A stretch of DNA of 64,000 bases from Acidimicrobiia bacterium (GCA_030065575.1 JASJDZ010000001.1:62001-126000), one strand, 5' to 3'; positions 17,951 through 25,916 are shown, counted from the first letter of the stretch. The notes: generated from the sequence alone by a model not told the origin. Program-made: numbers and translations.

Positions 17951-18033
17951 TGCACACCCACTTCGTCTTACGAATAGAAGACACCCGAACCGGGGGTTTC
18001 GTGACAACAGAGACTTGCTCTCCCAATCATCCT

Positions 18034-18060
18034 CCTGATTCGACCTCAGGACAACGCGAA
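18034..18060 (-). promoter_or_regulatory. 27-bp motif upstream of the ECF sigma gene (copy A)
   Basis: Read on the minus strand it runs TTCGCGTTGTCCTGA then a 7-nt spacer and TCAGG; CCTGA/TCAGG form an inverted repeat. 24 of 27 positions match copy B at 18726-18752, and the three differences fall within or beside the spacer. Candidate promoter or operator of this sigma factor. Confidence 0.7.
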
Positions 18061-18118
18061 AAGGAGAAGATGCCTGGCAGCCCGCGAGTAGCAAGGTAGG
18101 CGGTGCGCTAGCTCAACA

Positions 18119-18628
18119 TCATCGAGGAGAAGCGTTGAGCGTGCGAAGGCGGGCACGAATGTACTTCGCTGCCGAGCGATAGTGGCTCGGGCCGGCGGCC
18201 TCGGCCCAGCGGCCCGTAGTCCACTTGTTGTTGCCGCCCTGCATCGGCCCGCCGTAGAGCTCATCGTCGTTGTGGGTATCGATGAAGCCCATGAGTTTGG
18301 CGTGATTGTCTTCCAGCAGCTCCAGAGCCTCGGTCCAGCCCAGATCCGCTTGGGCGCTACGGAGGTCGGCGTTGTAGCGTTTCAGGTCGTTCCACTTGTA
18401 TCCCGGGGCGGGAAATGCGACTTCGTGACCCGCCTGGCCGTCGGAATACCAGCCCAGGAAGAGGTCGATCCAGTGAGCGCGGTGGCCGACGATGTCCTTG
18501 ATGGACGTGTCATCTTCGTCGAGCTGCATTGCGATATCGGGGGAAACTGTCGTCAGGAGCTTCTCAAGCTTGGCAAATTCCTTCTCGGCAACCTCGAGTA
18601 GATCGGTCCGGGTTGTCGCAGCAGGCAT
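18119..18628 (-). CDS. ClbS/DfsB-like four-helix-bundle protein (DinB superfamily)
   Basis: 169 residues. The pattern TTRTDLLEVAEKEFAKLEKL, then GHRAHWIDLFLGWY, FPAPGYKWNDLKRYNADL, DNHAKLMGFIDTHNDDELYG and the C-terminal HYRSAAKYIRARLR follow the ClbS/DfsB family closely (the GYKWN block is diagnostic). E. coli ClbS protects against colibactin by acting on its cyclopropane; most homologues have unknown substrates, so a detoxifying or damage-protection role is inference. GAGGAGGAG lies just before the ATG. Copy B of the sigma-associated motif lies 98 nt upstream, linking the gene to the neighbouring ECF sigma factor. Confidence 0.9.
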   Translation of the reverse strand: MPAATTRTDLLEVAEKEFAKLEKLLTTVSPDIAMQLDEDDTSIKDIVGHRAHWIDLFLGWYSDGQAGHEVAFPAPGYKWNDLKRYNADLRSAQADLGWTEALELLEDNHAKLMGFIDTHNDDELYGGPMQGGNNKWTTGRWAEAAGPSHYRSAAKYIRARLRTLNASPR

Positions 18629-18725
18629 GACTCCTCCTCATTCCTCGTGACGCCGACATATCCGTAGATGTGCCCATCCCGCCGTGACCGGGCTCGAGAC
18701 GAGACTACTCCCGGTTCGCCGGGCG

Positions 18726-18752
18726 CCTGACTGGATCTCAGGACAACGCGAA
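18726..18752 (-). promoter_or_regulatory. 27-bp motif upstream of the ClbS-like gene (copy B)
   Basis: Same orientation and similar distance to a start codon as copy A. The minus strand reads TTCGCGTTGTCCTGA, 7-nt spacer, TCAGG. Two such copies upstream of two genes argue for a shared regulator. Confidence 0.7.
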
Positions 18753-18819
18753 TAGAAGGCATTGACCGACAACCAGCGCGGGGTCCATGATGAAGGGAGC
18801 CGTCGAAAGGTGGACCTGC

Positions 18820-18993
18820 ATGAGTCACGACAGCGGTTTCCGACGCAACGACCACGACACCACCCACGGGCCAACAATGCGTCGTCAGGGCCACTCCAAG
18901 GCCTCTGATCACTTCGAGGAGCGGATGCGGCGCAAGAGGGAGCAGAGCGAGCGGCTCCGCCGGCTCATGGAGGCGAAACGAGAGGATCAGTAG
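18820..18993 (+). CDS. Putative 57-residue highly charged protein
   Basis: From ATG 18820 the product is MSHDSGFRRNDHDTTHGPTM followed by a basic region and a predicted helix HFEERMRRKREQSERLRRLM. AGGTGG is 6-7 nt before the ATG; an in-frame ATG at 18787 is an alternative. It is divergent from the ClbS-like gene. No family recognised; composition (Arg/Glu helix) would suit a nucleic-acid or protein binder, but that is only composition. Confidence 0.45.
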   Translation: MSHDSGFRRNDHDTTHGPTMRRQGHSKASDHFEERMRRKREQSERLRRLMEAKREDQ

Positions 18994-19021
18994 CTCGTAG
19001 ACAGGGCGCGAACCAGCCCCC

Positions 19022-19115
19022 GGCTAGATCCAACACAGTTTGCGCAGCCGCTGCATTGGCGCGGGCTCGCCGGTCCTAATCGCCTGCTGATACGGCATCG
19101 CGCGCCATCTGACCG
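19022..19115 (-). pseudogene. Remnant of the 3' end of a DinB-fold (TIGR03083-like) gene
   Basis: Positions 19022-19074 match 21247-21299, the 3' end of the intact gene downstream of pckG, at 43 of 53 positions, in the same orientation. Translated in the matching frame it gives TGEPAPMQRLRKLCWI-stop against TGELALAHRLREVCSI-stop, and weak similarity (W and P conserved) continues for about 15 codons further. No open frame with a start remains, so this is a vestige of a duplicated gene. Confidence 0.6.
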
Positions 19116-19256
19116 TCCATCTCCTGCCGGGTTCGGGTAAGGTCTCCACCGTCATCTGTAGAGAACGCCCATTCTCGCCGTTTGCGCCGGTCGTTCAGAC
19201 CTGAGATGGGGCGGTTGATCCTCGGAACCGACGGTACCGAGTACGAAGGAGAAGAC

Positions 19257-21212
19257 ATGCTAGAGCTCAAGAAGGGCGTCGACATCCTCGCCGAGACGGG
19301 CGGCGTGAGGACCATCGACGAGGCAAAGGCCATCATCCAGCAGCACCTCGACGCAGAGAATCTGGAGAAGCTATCTCCGATCACGAACGAGGAAGCGCTG
19401 GTGAAGATCGCAAATGCGATTGCTCTTTGCGAGCCGGATGACGTCTTCATCGACACGGGCAGCGAGGCCGATGGCGCTCTGATCCGTGAGTACTCACTCC
19501 GCAAAGGCGAGGAGAAGAAGCTCGCCAAGGACGGGCACACGATTCACTTCGACCTCCCGCAGGACCAGGCGCGTCTGGTCAACCAGACCTTCTACATCGT
19601 GAATGAAGGCGAGAAGCTGAGCGCCCTGGCAAAGTCAACCCTGCGCGCAGATGCCCTGCAGTACGTCCGAGACAACATGCGCGGCATCATGAGGGGGAAG
19701 ACCATGCTCATTGGCTTCTTCTGCCGTGGGCCGGCCGGCGCAGACGCCGCAATCCCGGCCATCGAGATCTCATCGTCCGGGTACGTCTTCCATTCGGCTG
19801 CGCTGCTCTACCGCAATTGCTACGACCGCTTCGACGCAGAGGTGGAACGCAAGGGCTTGTTCTTCACCAATCTGCACTCAGAAGGCCTCAACCGTCCTGA
19901 GGACGTGCCGAACGCACGCATCTTCATGGACCGGAGCTGGCTCACGACGTACTCGGCCTTCTGCACGTATGCCGGCAACACGCTGCTGATGAAGAAGGGC
20001 AATCACCGCTTCTCCGTCGACTGCGCTACCTACCTTCGCCCCGGCGAGGAGCTCTCAGAGCACATGTTCATCACCGGAATGGCCGGCCCCGGGGGTCGCA
20101 AGACCTATTTCGCCGGTGCAGCGCCTTCGGGTTGCGGCAAGACGACGACCGCAATGGTGGGCACTGAATTCGTTGGTGACGATTTGGCTCAGATGTGGAT
20201 CGCCGATGATGGCACGGTTCGGGCGGTCAACCCGGAGAAGGGTATCTTCGGCATCGTCGAGGACGTGAACCGCGAGGGCGACCCCTACTTGATGGACTGC
20301 CTTCGGGGCGACGGGACCGAGGTCATTTGGTCGAATGTGCTAATTGACGCCGATGGTGTGCCTCACTGGACGGGCAACGGCGAGCCGGCCCCGCTCGAAG
20401 GGGTCAACTTCCAGGGCGAGTGGTACCAGGGTAAGACAGATGATCAGGGCAACGAGATTCCCATGTCTCACAAGAATGCCCGCTGCACACTGCTCTGCTC
20501 GGCCATCAAGAATCACGCCACCGAGGCGAACGCAGATCCAGCCGGCGTACCGATCAAGGTCGTTACGTACTCAGGTCGAGACGCGGACACCATGCCGCCC
20601 GTCTGGGTAGCCAAGGACAACGACGAGGGCGTCGCCATCGGAGCGTCAATCGTCTCCGCAGCGACAGCGACTGAGATCGGAGCCTCCGGCGTGAGGAGGC
20701 AGCCCTGGGCCAATGCTCCGTTCATCCCCGGCCCACTTGCCGACTACATGGACGCTCAGTTCAAGTTCTTCAACCACGCGAACCTCTCGAAGGAAGGCAA
20801 GCCGATCATGGCTGGGCTGAACTACTTCCTGACGCACGCAGACCGGGGCAGTGCCGGCAAGGGCCTGCTCGGCGAGAAGCGCGATGTGAAGGTGTGGCTC
20901 GGTTGGCTGGAGCTATACGCCCACGGTGATGTCGAGGCGATCGAGACCCCCATCGGTTACATCCCCAAATACGAGGACCTGCAGAAGCTCTTCGCCGAAA
21001 TTGACAAGGAATACCCGAGGAGCCTGTACACGATGCAGTTCTCCATCTATGTCGACAAGATTGTCGACAGGATCGACCTGCAGACCGAGGCCTACGGCAA
21101 GGAGGAGAACCTGCCGACGCAGTTGTTCGAGGTCTACGAGGCTCAGAAGGTGGCGCTTGCTGCTCTGAAGGACGAGCACGGCCCGATCGTCCAGCCGGAT
21201 CAGCTCGGCTGA
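19257..21212 (+). CDS. pckG: Phosphoenolpyruvate carboxykinase, GTP-type-like
   Basis: 651 residues. It interconverts oxaloacetate and PEP in gluconeogenesis/anaplerosis. The kinase P-loop is AAPSGCGKTTTA (Lys about 295) with the Cys characteristic of GTP-dependent enzymes; FVGDDLAQMWI, NPEKGIFGIVEDVN and the nucleotide-site region PFIPGPLADYM also fit. Several motifs deviate from the commonest actinobacterial GTP-PEPCK (for example FPSACGKT there), so it belongs to a divergent branch and nucleotide preference is not certain. GAAGGAG is 5 nt before the ATG at 19257; the frame open from 19182 is not needed. Flanked on both sides by copies of one gene's 3' end. Confidence 0.9.
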   Translation: MLELKKGVDILAETGGVRTIDEAKAIIQQHLDAENLEKLSPITNEEALVKIANAIALCEPDDVFIDTGSEADGALIREYSLRKGEEKKLAKDGHTIHFDLPQDQARLVNQTFYIVNEGEKLSALAKSTLRADALQYVRDNMRGIMRGKTMLIGFFCRGPAGADAAIPAIEISSSGYVFHSAALLYRNCYDRFDAEVERKGLFFTNLHSEGLNRPEDVPNARIFMDRSWLTTYSAFCTYAGNTLLMKKGNHRFSVDCATYLRPGEELSEHMFITGMAGPGGRKTYFAGAAPSGCGKTTTAMVGTEFVGDDLAQMWIADDGTVRAVNPEKGIFGIVEDVNREGDPYLMDCLRGDGTEVIWSNVLIDADGVPHWTGNGEPAPLEGVNFQGEWYQGKTDDQGNEIPMSHKNARCTLLCSAIKNHATEANADPAGVPIKVVTYSGRDADTMPPVWVAKDNDEGVAIGASIVSAATATEIGASGVRRQPWANAPFIPGPLADYMDAQFKFFNHANLSKEGKPIMAGLNYFLTHADRGSAGKGLLGEKRDVKVWLGWLELYAHGDVEAIETPIGYIPKYEDLQKLFAEIDKEYPRSLYTMQFSIYVDKIVDRIDLQTEAYGKEENLPTQLFEVYEAQKVALAALKDEHGPIVQPDQLG

Positions 21213-21248
21213 TCGGTGCTGCGGCACGGATCGAGGTCTAGCCCGGGG

Positions 21249-22001
21249 CTAGATCGAACACACTTCGCGCAGCCGATGGGCTAGTGCGAGCTCGCCGGTG
21301 ACCGTCACGTCGGACAACGGGGCCCTGCCCCACATCCACAGCAGAATGCGATCGGGCTCGCCGGAGACAACAGCGTGGGGCTCGGCTCCTTCTTCGAGCA
21401 TCAACGTCGGCAGGTCGTAGTCCCGGCCTTCCTTGGTGCCTGTGAAGCGACCGAAGCGACCGGTCCAGGAGAGGTTCCCCGTCTCGACTCGGACCACTGC
21501 GGCGTCCGGGGAATAGTCGCCCCACTCCGGGTACCCGGTGACAAACACGTCGAACAACTCAGCGACGCCGTCGGTAGCCAAGTCCGGGTCCACCAGGCTC
21601 TCGTAGCCGTGTGCCTGCTCAGCATCGACCCGATGTACCAGGGTCTCCTGAGCCATCCGGCGAATCCAGAACGCCACGGTTTGCTCGTCGGCCCAGGTCT
21701 TGGCCGGGGCGATCGGATCGGCTGCGGACAAGACCCGGTAGAGCCGGGCGGCTTCCCGGCGATACCAGTCGAGAGGACCGACACCCTCAGGGAGCTTGTT
21801 GCGCGGCGGCCACTCGTCGACCCAGCCGCCCTCCACAATGTCCGCTTTCTGACTGACCACCTCGCCAATGTGAACCATGAGATCACGAACGGTCCAACCG
21901 GGGCAGCACGGAACGTCCGGCTCCAGCCCTCGGGCCGCGGCTGCGGCAAGCAGATGCGAATCGGCGTCGAGATGGGCCAGGAAGTCGGTGTGGGACAACA
22001 T
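21249..22001 (-). CDS. Maleylpyruvate isomerase-like DinB-fold protein (TIGR03083-like)
   Basis: 250 residues. The N-terminal helical bundle (SHTDFLAHLDADSHLL, PGWTVRDLMVHIGEVV, AQETLVHRVDAEQA) carries the His/Glu/His metal triad of mycothiol-dependent maleylpyruvate isomerase-type proteins; the C-terminal third (ILLWMWGRAPLSDVTVTGEL) is the SCP2-like domain usual in this family. The family uses mycothiol in actinobacteria, but the reaction here is unknown. The ATG at 22001 has a TATTGT box 6 nt upstream (leaderless); longer frames to 22061 lack support. Confidence 0.87.
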   Translation of the reverse strand: MLSHTDFLAHLDADSHLLAAAAARGLEPDVPCCPGWTVRDLMVHIGEVVSQKADIVEGGWVDEWPPRNKLPEGVGPLDWYRREAARLYRVLSAADPIAPAKTWADEQTVAFWIRRMAQETLVHRVDAEQAHGYESLVDPDLATDGVAELFDVFVTGYPEWGDYSPDAAVVRVETGNLSWTGRFGRFTGTKEGRDYDLPTLMLEEGAEPHAVVSGEPDRILLWMWGRAPLSDVTVTGELALAHRLREVCSI

Positions 22002-22007
22002 GCCCTG

Positions 22008-22013
22008 ACAATA
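22008..22013 (-). promoter_or_regulatory. Leaderless -10 box (TATTGT)
   Basis: Minus-strand TANNNT box 6 nt before the ATG at 22001. Confidence 0.45.
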
Positions 22014-22159
22014 CTGACCAAGGTCCCGAAAGGTCCCTTCCTCCTCATTACCCCTTGACACGCCTATACAAGTATGCGAGCCTGCTCCCAGGCCGTGACA
22101 CCCCTTCGGGGCGTTGCGGCGTATTCGTTTGTAGGTTTCGAGGAGAGAGGAGACACGGA

Positions 22160-22270
22160 ATGATCAACACCTTCACCGCTGACTGCCACACGCCCGTGTC
22201 TCCGCGTCTGCGCGGCGCTAAGGGCGCTGGAGCAGCCAGCACGGCTCCTCGGAACACCGGGACGACCTAG
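22160..22270 (+). CDS. Putative 36-residue peptide, tiny-ORF cluster member 1
   Basis: The ORF begins MINTFTADCHTPVSPRLRGA and ends NTGTT. A long purine-rich ribosome site (GAGAGAGGAGA) lies 6-8 nt before the ATG and a factor-independent terminator follows 28 nt after the stop, so it looks like a complete miniature transcription unit. No similarity recognised. TTGACA at 22055-22060 could be a -35 box but no -10 is found at usual spacing. Confidence 0.5.
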   Translation: MINTFTADCHTPVSPRLRGAKGAGAASTAPRNTGTT

Positions 22271-22297
22271 GTCCAACCGCACATATCGTTCACGAGG

Positions 22298-22320
22298 AGC
22301 CGCCCCCGGGGCGGCTTTCT
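22298..22320 (+). terminator. Factor-independent terminator after tiny ORF 1
   Basis: AGCCGCCCC and GGGGCGGCT form the stem, followed by TTTCTT. Confidence 0.75.
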
Positions 22321-22327
22321 TCATTGG

Positions 22328-22419
22328 CCGCCCCAAGTACTCGCACCGAGCGAGTACGCAACCACTGGGGCGGACCCGCTTGGGGGTTCCTCGAGGTTCG
22401 ATTCCTCCCCGCTCCACGA
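22328..22419 (+). ncRNA. tRNA-like fold with alternative pairing
   Basis: GGGGCGG (22367-22373) pairs over 7 bp with CCGCTCC (22409-22415), with a G-U at the third pair as in tRNA-Ala and tmRNA, followed by discriminator A. The T-arm is consensus-like: GAGG, loop TTCGATT, CCTC (22393-22407). Between lies only an 18-nt insert with a small ACCC/GGGT hairpin, so D and anticodon arms are absent. Upstream, CCGCCCCA (22328-22335) is perfectly complementary to TGGGGCGG (22366-22373) and would compete for the 5' acceptor strand, enclosing an 8-bp hairpin (22337-22357). A CGA follows instead of CCA. It could be a regulatory tRNA mimic or a tRNA remnant. Confidence 0.45.
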
Positions 22420-22548
22420 CGTGACCGCACCCGCGGCCACGCAATGACGGACCAGCCGCCGGGACCTGTGGCCCTGCATACATACACGGCCCATCGCAGC
22501 CCGCAGCTCCCGGCTGCTCCGTCACTACAACAAGAAAGGAGGGTGACG

Positions 22549-22692
22549 GTGCAGGCACCTACCACCCGAATCAGCAATGTGCTGGCTCGCCACGGCATCG
22601 CCCAGCGGCGTAGTCCGCGTTGGGTAAACGACGCCGACGCACGGCAGATTGCTCGTGTCAACGAAGTCGTCAATGCACTCCGAGTGCGCTAA
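22549..22692 (+). CDS. Putative 47-residue basic protein, tiny-ORF cluster member 2
   Basis: From GTG 22549 (6 nt after AAAGGAGG) the product is MQAPTTRISNVLARHGIAQR followed by WVNDADARQIARVNEVVNAL. It looks like a small helical basic protein. The frame is open upstream through an ATG at 22444 (82 residues), but that part is low-complexity and overlaps the end of the tRNA-like fold. No family recognised. Confidence 0.5.
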   Translation: MQAPTTRISNVLARHGIAQRRSPRWVNDADARQIARVNEVVNALRVR

Positions 22693-22750
22693 ATGACTCT
22701 TCAGCCATCACCGCCCCGAGGAGGGGCCCGAGAACAGAAAGGCAGAACGG

Positions 22751-22792
22751 ATGATTCAGTTCACACTCGATCAAATCGGAGACTCCCAATGA
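22751..22792 (+). CDS. Putative 13-residue leader-like peptide, tiny-ORF cluster member 3
   Basis: The ORF encodes MIQFTLDQIGDSQ. AGAAAGG lies 7-8 nt upstream and a strong hairpin begins 26 nt after the stop, giving the leader-peptide-plus-terminator layout without any gene immediately behind it on this strand. Confidence 0.4.
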   Translation: MIQFTLDQIGDSQ

Positions 22793-22817
22793 TGCTCTCC
22801 GGACCCTGAACGCCGGG

Positions 22818-22843
22818 AGCCGCACCCTCTAGCGGGGTGCGGC
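22818..22843 (+). terminator. Hairpin terminator after tiny ORF 3
   Basis: AGCCGCACCC and GGGTGCGGCT form a 10-bp stem with a short loop, followed by TCTGGGTCT. It ends the 22.1-22.85 kb unit before the convergent lipoprotein gene. Confidence 0.7.
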
Positions 22844-22899
22844 TTCTGGGTCTCTGCAAGACTGCACTGAAGCAGGACGGCCGCGGGTTCAGCTAGCCA

Positions 22900-25857
22900 T
22901 CAGCCTTCGATTCGAACCACGCTGCCGTCGGTGTAGAGCACCTCGATTACCGAGCTGCCGGCGGAGACAACAGGAGCGTTGCGATAGGCGCCTACTGAGG
23001 TGGTCTCGCCGATGAACCGCGGCAAGCCCAGAAGATCGAGCGCAGCCAACCGCACGGTGAGGCTCGTCGCGCCGAGGGTGTTCAGCTCAGATCTGTTGCG
23101 CAATCGGTAGTCCCCGTCGTTTCGGTCAACGAAGTCGTAGCGGACGTCCGCCTTCTCGGCACCGTCCTCGAGGAAGTCGAACGGGTCGGGCCGCGGGACT
23201 TCTTTGTAGTTGGCGGTGTATGAGTCGGACTCGCCCCAATTGCCCATGTAGTCCTCGATGCCACCCAGATAGTTGCCGAGCAGCAGATTGTTGACGTAGG
23301 TGCGGCGGAAGTCCTCGATCTCCCAGCGCCAGTAGTCGATGCGCTGGAAGTTCTCCGGGCCACCGGCACCCCACGTTCCGACATCGCCAAACCATCCGGT
23401 CTCGGTGCTCCACAGCCCATCGACGGTGTTGTTGATTATCCAGGTCTGGTCGGAATCCCAGGTGAGTAGATGGCCCTTGTACCAGTCCGGCCCGATGCGA
23501 AGACCGGTGACGATGTTGTTGGCGACCAGGTTCGGACCGGGGTTCGCCTCGACACCTATCCCCCACCCGTAGGGATCGGTGATGGTGTTGCCATCAATCC
23601 GTACCCCGTAGTTCTCACCGCGGAGGGAGATGCCGGGCCCGTCACCGGCAATGGTGTTGTAGCTGATCGTGCTGGCGGCCATCCGCTCGAAACGGATTCC
23701 GGCCACATCCTGCATGCGGTCGTAGCCGGCCCATCCGGTGCCGAGGATTGTGTTGTTGCTCACAGTTGCCGGAGTTCTGCCCGGTGCCCAGTCGTTGACC
23801 GTGTCCGGAGTGAGGCGATCGCTGACACCACTGGCCGCGATACCGAAAGCACCGGAATCGACCACCCAGTTGTTGTGAATGGTGATCGGAGTCATCGCCA
23901 TATCCCCGGACACAACGACTCCGATGCCGCCGTACTGGCTACCCGCGATGTAGTTGCCTTCAACAACCGCACCTTGGACATGAATGTCGGGAAGGACGTC
24001 GTCACCGCGGCGGCCAACTTCGACCAGCGCATCTCCCTCGACCTGGCTTCCCCCGTAGATGTTGAAACCGTGCAATTCGACGTGATCGCCGAGGATGGAG
24101 ACGACCGGTCCCGAGCGAGCCGCTATGTCGAGAGTGATCCCGTTGGGATTGGCGTTGTCGGGAAGACGCACGAAGACCGTAGGGTCGTAGTCTGATGGCA
24201 CCGGCCCCAGCACCATGTATTCCGCGACGTAGTTTTGCGGCGTTCCTTGCGGGCGCCTCCACTTGCGATACGGCTCGGCTGCAACAGTGATGGCTTTATC
24301 GGCCAACTCGGGAATGCCGAAACGGAAGACGGGGAGAGCTTCGGTACCTTCTGCGGCCGACGTGGTGTCCCACTGGAAGACGAGGTGATGCCAGCCTTCT
24401 CGCATCACCACGTTGTGCCAGGTCTCTCCGTAGTCGCCGCGACCGGGATCGGGATGAGGAAGCTCGGCCTCACCATTGCTAACGGATGCGTACACGTTGG
24501 CGTCGAGCAGTTGCCCGTCGAGCCAGACGCGGTAGCGGAAGGGCTGCTCCGCCAGCGGGACACCGGTCATGCCAACCGCCCGGAACGGCCCCGAGACCTG
24601 GAGGTCGAACCCGAAGCTGTTGTACCAGTCGTAGTCGTTGACCTCATCCGGACGTTCGACGTACACCCAGGCCGAGCCCCAGAACACGCCACCTTCGAAC
24701 TCCTCACCGAACTCGGACCCGAGATCGACGAAGCCGCCACCGTCTGCAAGCTTTGTCTCCCAAATGAACTGGCTCGAACCAAAGCTGTGGACTGACCCTT
24801 CGCGCGCCTTCACCCTGCCATCAAAACGAGGGTCGACGTAGGCCTGGCCGCCGCTCGTGACCACGTACTCGCCCGGCTGCAGCTCCCAGGGCGTCGACCT
24901 CGCTACCAGGCTTTCGCCATCGTTGGTCAGCGAACCGGCCAGATCGGCGAAGGCTTCGGCGGCATAGACACCCCGCATGCCATCAACCTCGGTCCATGAT
25001 CCAACTGGGAAGGGATCGTTCCCGGTTATGACCGGCATTGACCCGGAAGCGCCGCGAATCCCCTCGATCGTGATCGGTTCCGCAGCGGTTCCGTCGGCGG
25101 TGATGACGATGGACTCCCGGTAGACACCGGGATACACGTGGATGGTCGTACCCGGCCCGGCCCTGGAGACAGCCTCCGAGATCGTCAACAATGGATTCGC
25201 CCGTGAACCGTCGTTGCTATCCGCAGCGCCGGGATTCCCGTTGTCGACGACGAGATCAACAGCCGCGCTCACCTTGATCGGGGCGGGGCCGTCACGAGCC
25301 GGAAGGTCGGGCGCAGATTCGCGCGAATCCGGCGCCGTGTAGAAGTAGTAGTTGCTGAGGTCGGATGCGGGCCGCCCCGTGAGGAGCATCGCTACCTCGT
25401 CGGCAGTGCGCCCCTCGGCGCCAACAATGCGGTCGAGCGGATAGTTGACAACCCACCATCCGGCCGGGTCCACGACCAACCCGTCCTCCGGGTCATACGA
25501 GACCGTCACCATGACGTCGCGCAGCAGGGTGCGCTCGCCGCTATCGGTCACCACGAACGGCTCGAGCGTGCCCACCTCGGGCAGGAGATCCGACGAGGGA
25601 AGCGGAAGCGGATCCGGAGCGTTCAGCGCCTCGATTGCAGCCTTGGGCGGAGGTGGCTTCACCGGCTCCGACGGCTCGCTCAGAGACGGGACAGTCGTAG
25701 TCGTGACGGCGCTCGCCGTCTCCCCGGCTGCGACCAGCTCCGCGGGGAACTCGTAGCCATCGTCGGCGACCATCGGGACTGTGTCGCTCCGGGCACAACC
25801 GGACAGCGCCAGCGTGACGGCCAGCGCAACTGCGGCGAGGCTTCGAGACGACTTCAA
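22900..25857 (-). CDS. Large lipoprotein with right-handed parallel beta-helix
   Basis: 985 residues. Signal peptide MKSSRSLAAVALAVTLALSG with lipobox LSGC (Cys21), a Pro/Thr/Ser spacer (res 45-90), then a parallel beta-helix: DGSRANPLLTISEAVSRAGPGTTIHVYPGVYRES is the classic entry coil, interrupted by a carbohydrate-binding-like insert (about res 380-560), and repeated N-x-I/V-x-x-N coils follow (HNNWVVDSGAFGIA, SYNTIAGDGPGISL, ANNIVTGLRIG, INNTVDGLW). Such helices are common in polysaccharide lyases, epimerases and adhesins; no catalytic triad is recognisable. The TTG start at 25857 has AAGGA 5 nt upstream. Predicted surface-anchored; ligand unknown. Monocistronic. Confidence 0.88.
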   Translation of the reverse strand: MKSSRSLAAVALAVTLALSGCARSDTVPMVADDGYEFPAELVAAGETASAVTTTTVPSLSEPSEPVKPPPPKAAIEALNAPDPLPLPSSDLLPEVGTLEPFVVTDSGERTLLRDVMVTVSYDPEDGLVVDPAGWWVVNYPLDRIVGAEGRTADEVAMLLTGRPASDLSNYYFYTAPDSRESAPDLPARDGPAPIKVSAAVDLVVDNGNPGAADSNDGSRANPLLTISEAVSRAGPGTTIHVYPGVYRESIVITADGTAAEPITIEGIRGASGSMPVITGNDPFPVGSWTEVDGMRGVYAAEAFADLAGSLTNDGESLVARSTPWELQPGEYVVTSGGQAYVDPRFDGRVKAREGSVHSFGSSQFIWETKLADGGGFVDLGSEFGEEFEGGVFWGSAWVYVERPDEVNDYDWYNSFGFDLQVSGPFRAVGMTGVPLAEQPFRYRVWLDGQLLDANVYASVSNGEAELPHPDPGRGDYGETWHNVVMREGWHHLVFQWDTTSAAEGTEALPVFRFGIPELADKAITVAAEPYRKWRRPQGTPQNYVAEYMVLGPVPSDYDPTVFVRLPDNANPNGITLDIAARSGPVVSILGDHVELHGFNIYGGSQVEGDALVEVGRRGDDVLPDIHVQGAVVEGNYIAGSQYGGIGVVVSGDMAMTPITIHNNWVVDSGAFGIAASGVSDRLTPDTVNDWAPGRTPATVSNNTILGTGWAGYDRMQDVAGIRFERMAASTISYNTIAGDGPGISLRGENYGVRIDGNTITDPYGWGIGVEANPGPNLVANNIVTGLRIGPDWYKGHLLTWDSDQTWIINNTVDGLWSTETGWFGDVGTWGAGGPENFQRIDYWRWEIEDFRRTYVNNLLLGNYLGGIEDYMGNWGESDSYTANYKEVPRPDPFDFLEDGAEKADVRYDFVDRNDGDYRLRNRSELNTLGATSLTVRLAALDLLGLPRFIGETTSVGAYRNAPVVSAGSSVIEVLYTDGSVVRIEG

Positions 25858-25916
25858 CAGATCCTTCCCGGTTCCATTGAAGAATCGGCCCGGTTCCAGG
25901 CCCTCTTGAGCCTTCC

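Noticed and set aside
22055-22083. Sigma-70 promoter TTGACA for the tiny-ORF cluster
   Set aside because: A consensus -35 is present but no TANNNT at 16-18 bp; too weak to annotate.
22326-22419. tRNA-Sec (selC) for the selAB genes
   Set aside because: Discriminator is A not G, no UCA anticodon arm, and the acceptor/T length does not fit the 8+5 pattern.
22100-22420. tmRNA (ssrA) gene
   Set aside because: There is a tRNA-like 3' end with G-U at pair 3, but no 5' GGGGCTGA...TTCGAC segment, no tag-peptide reading frame ending in AA, and CGA instead of CCA.
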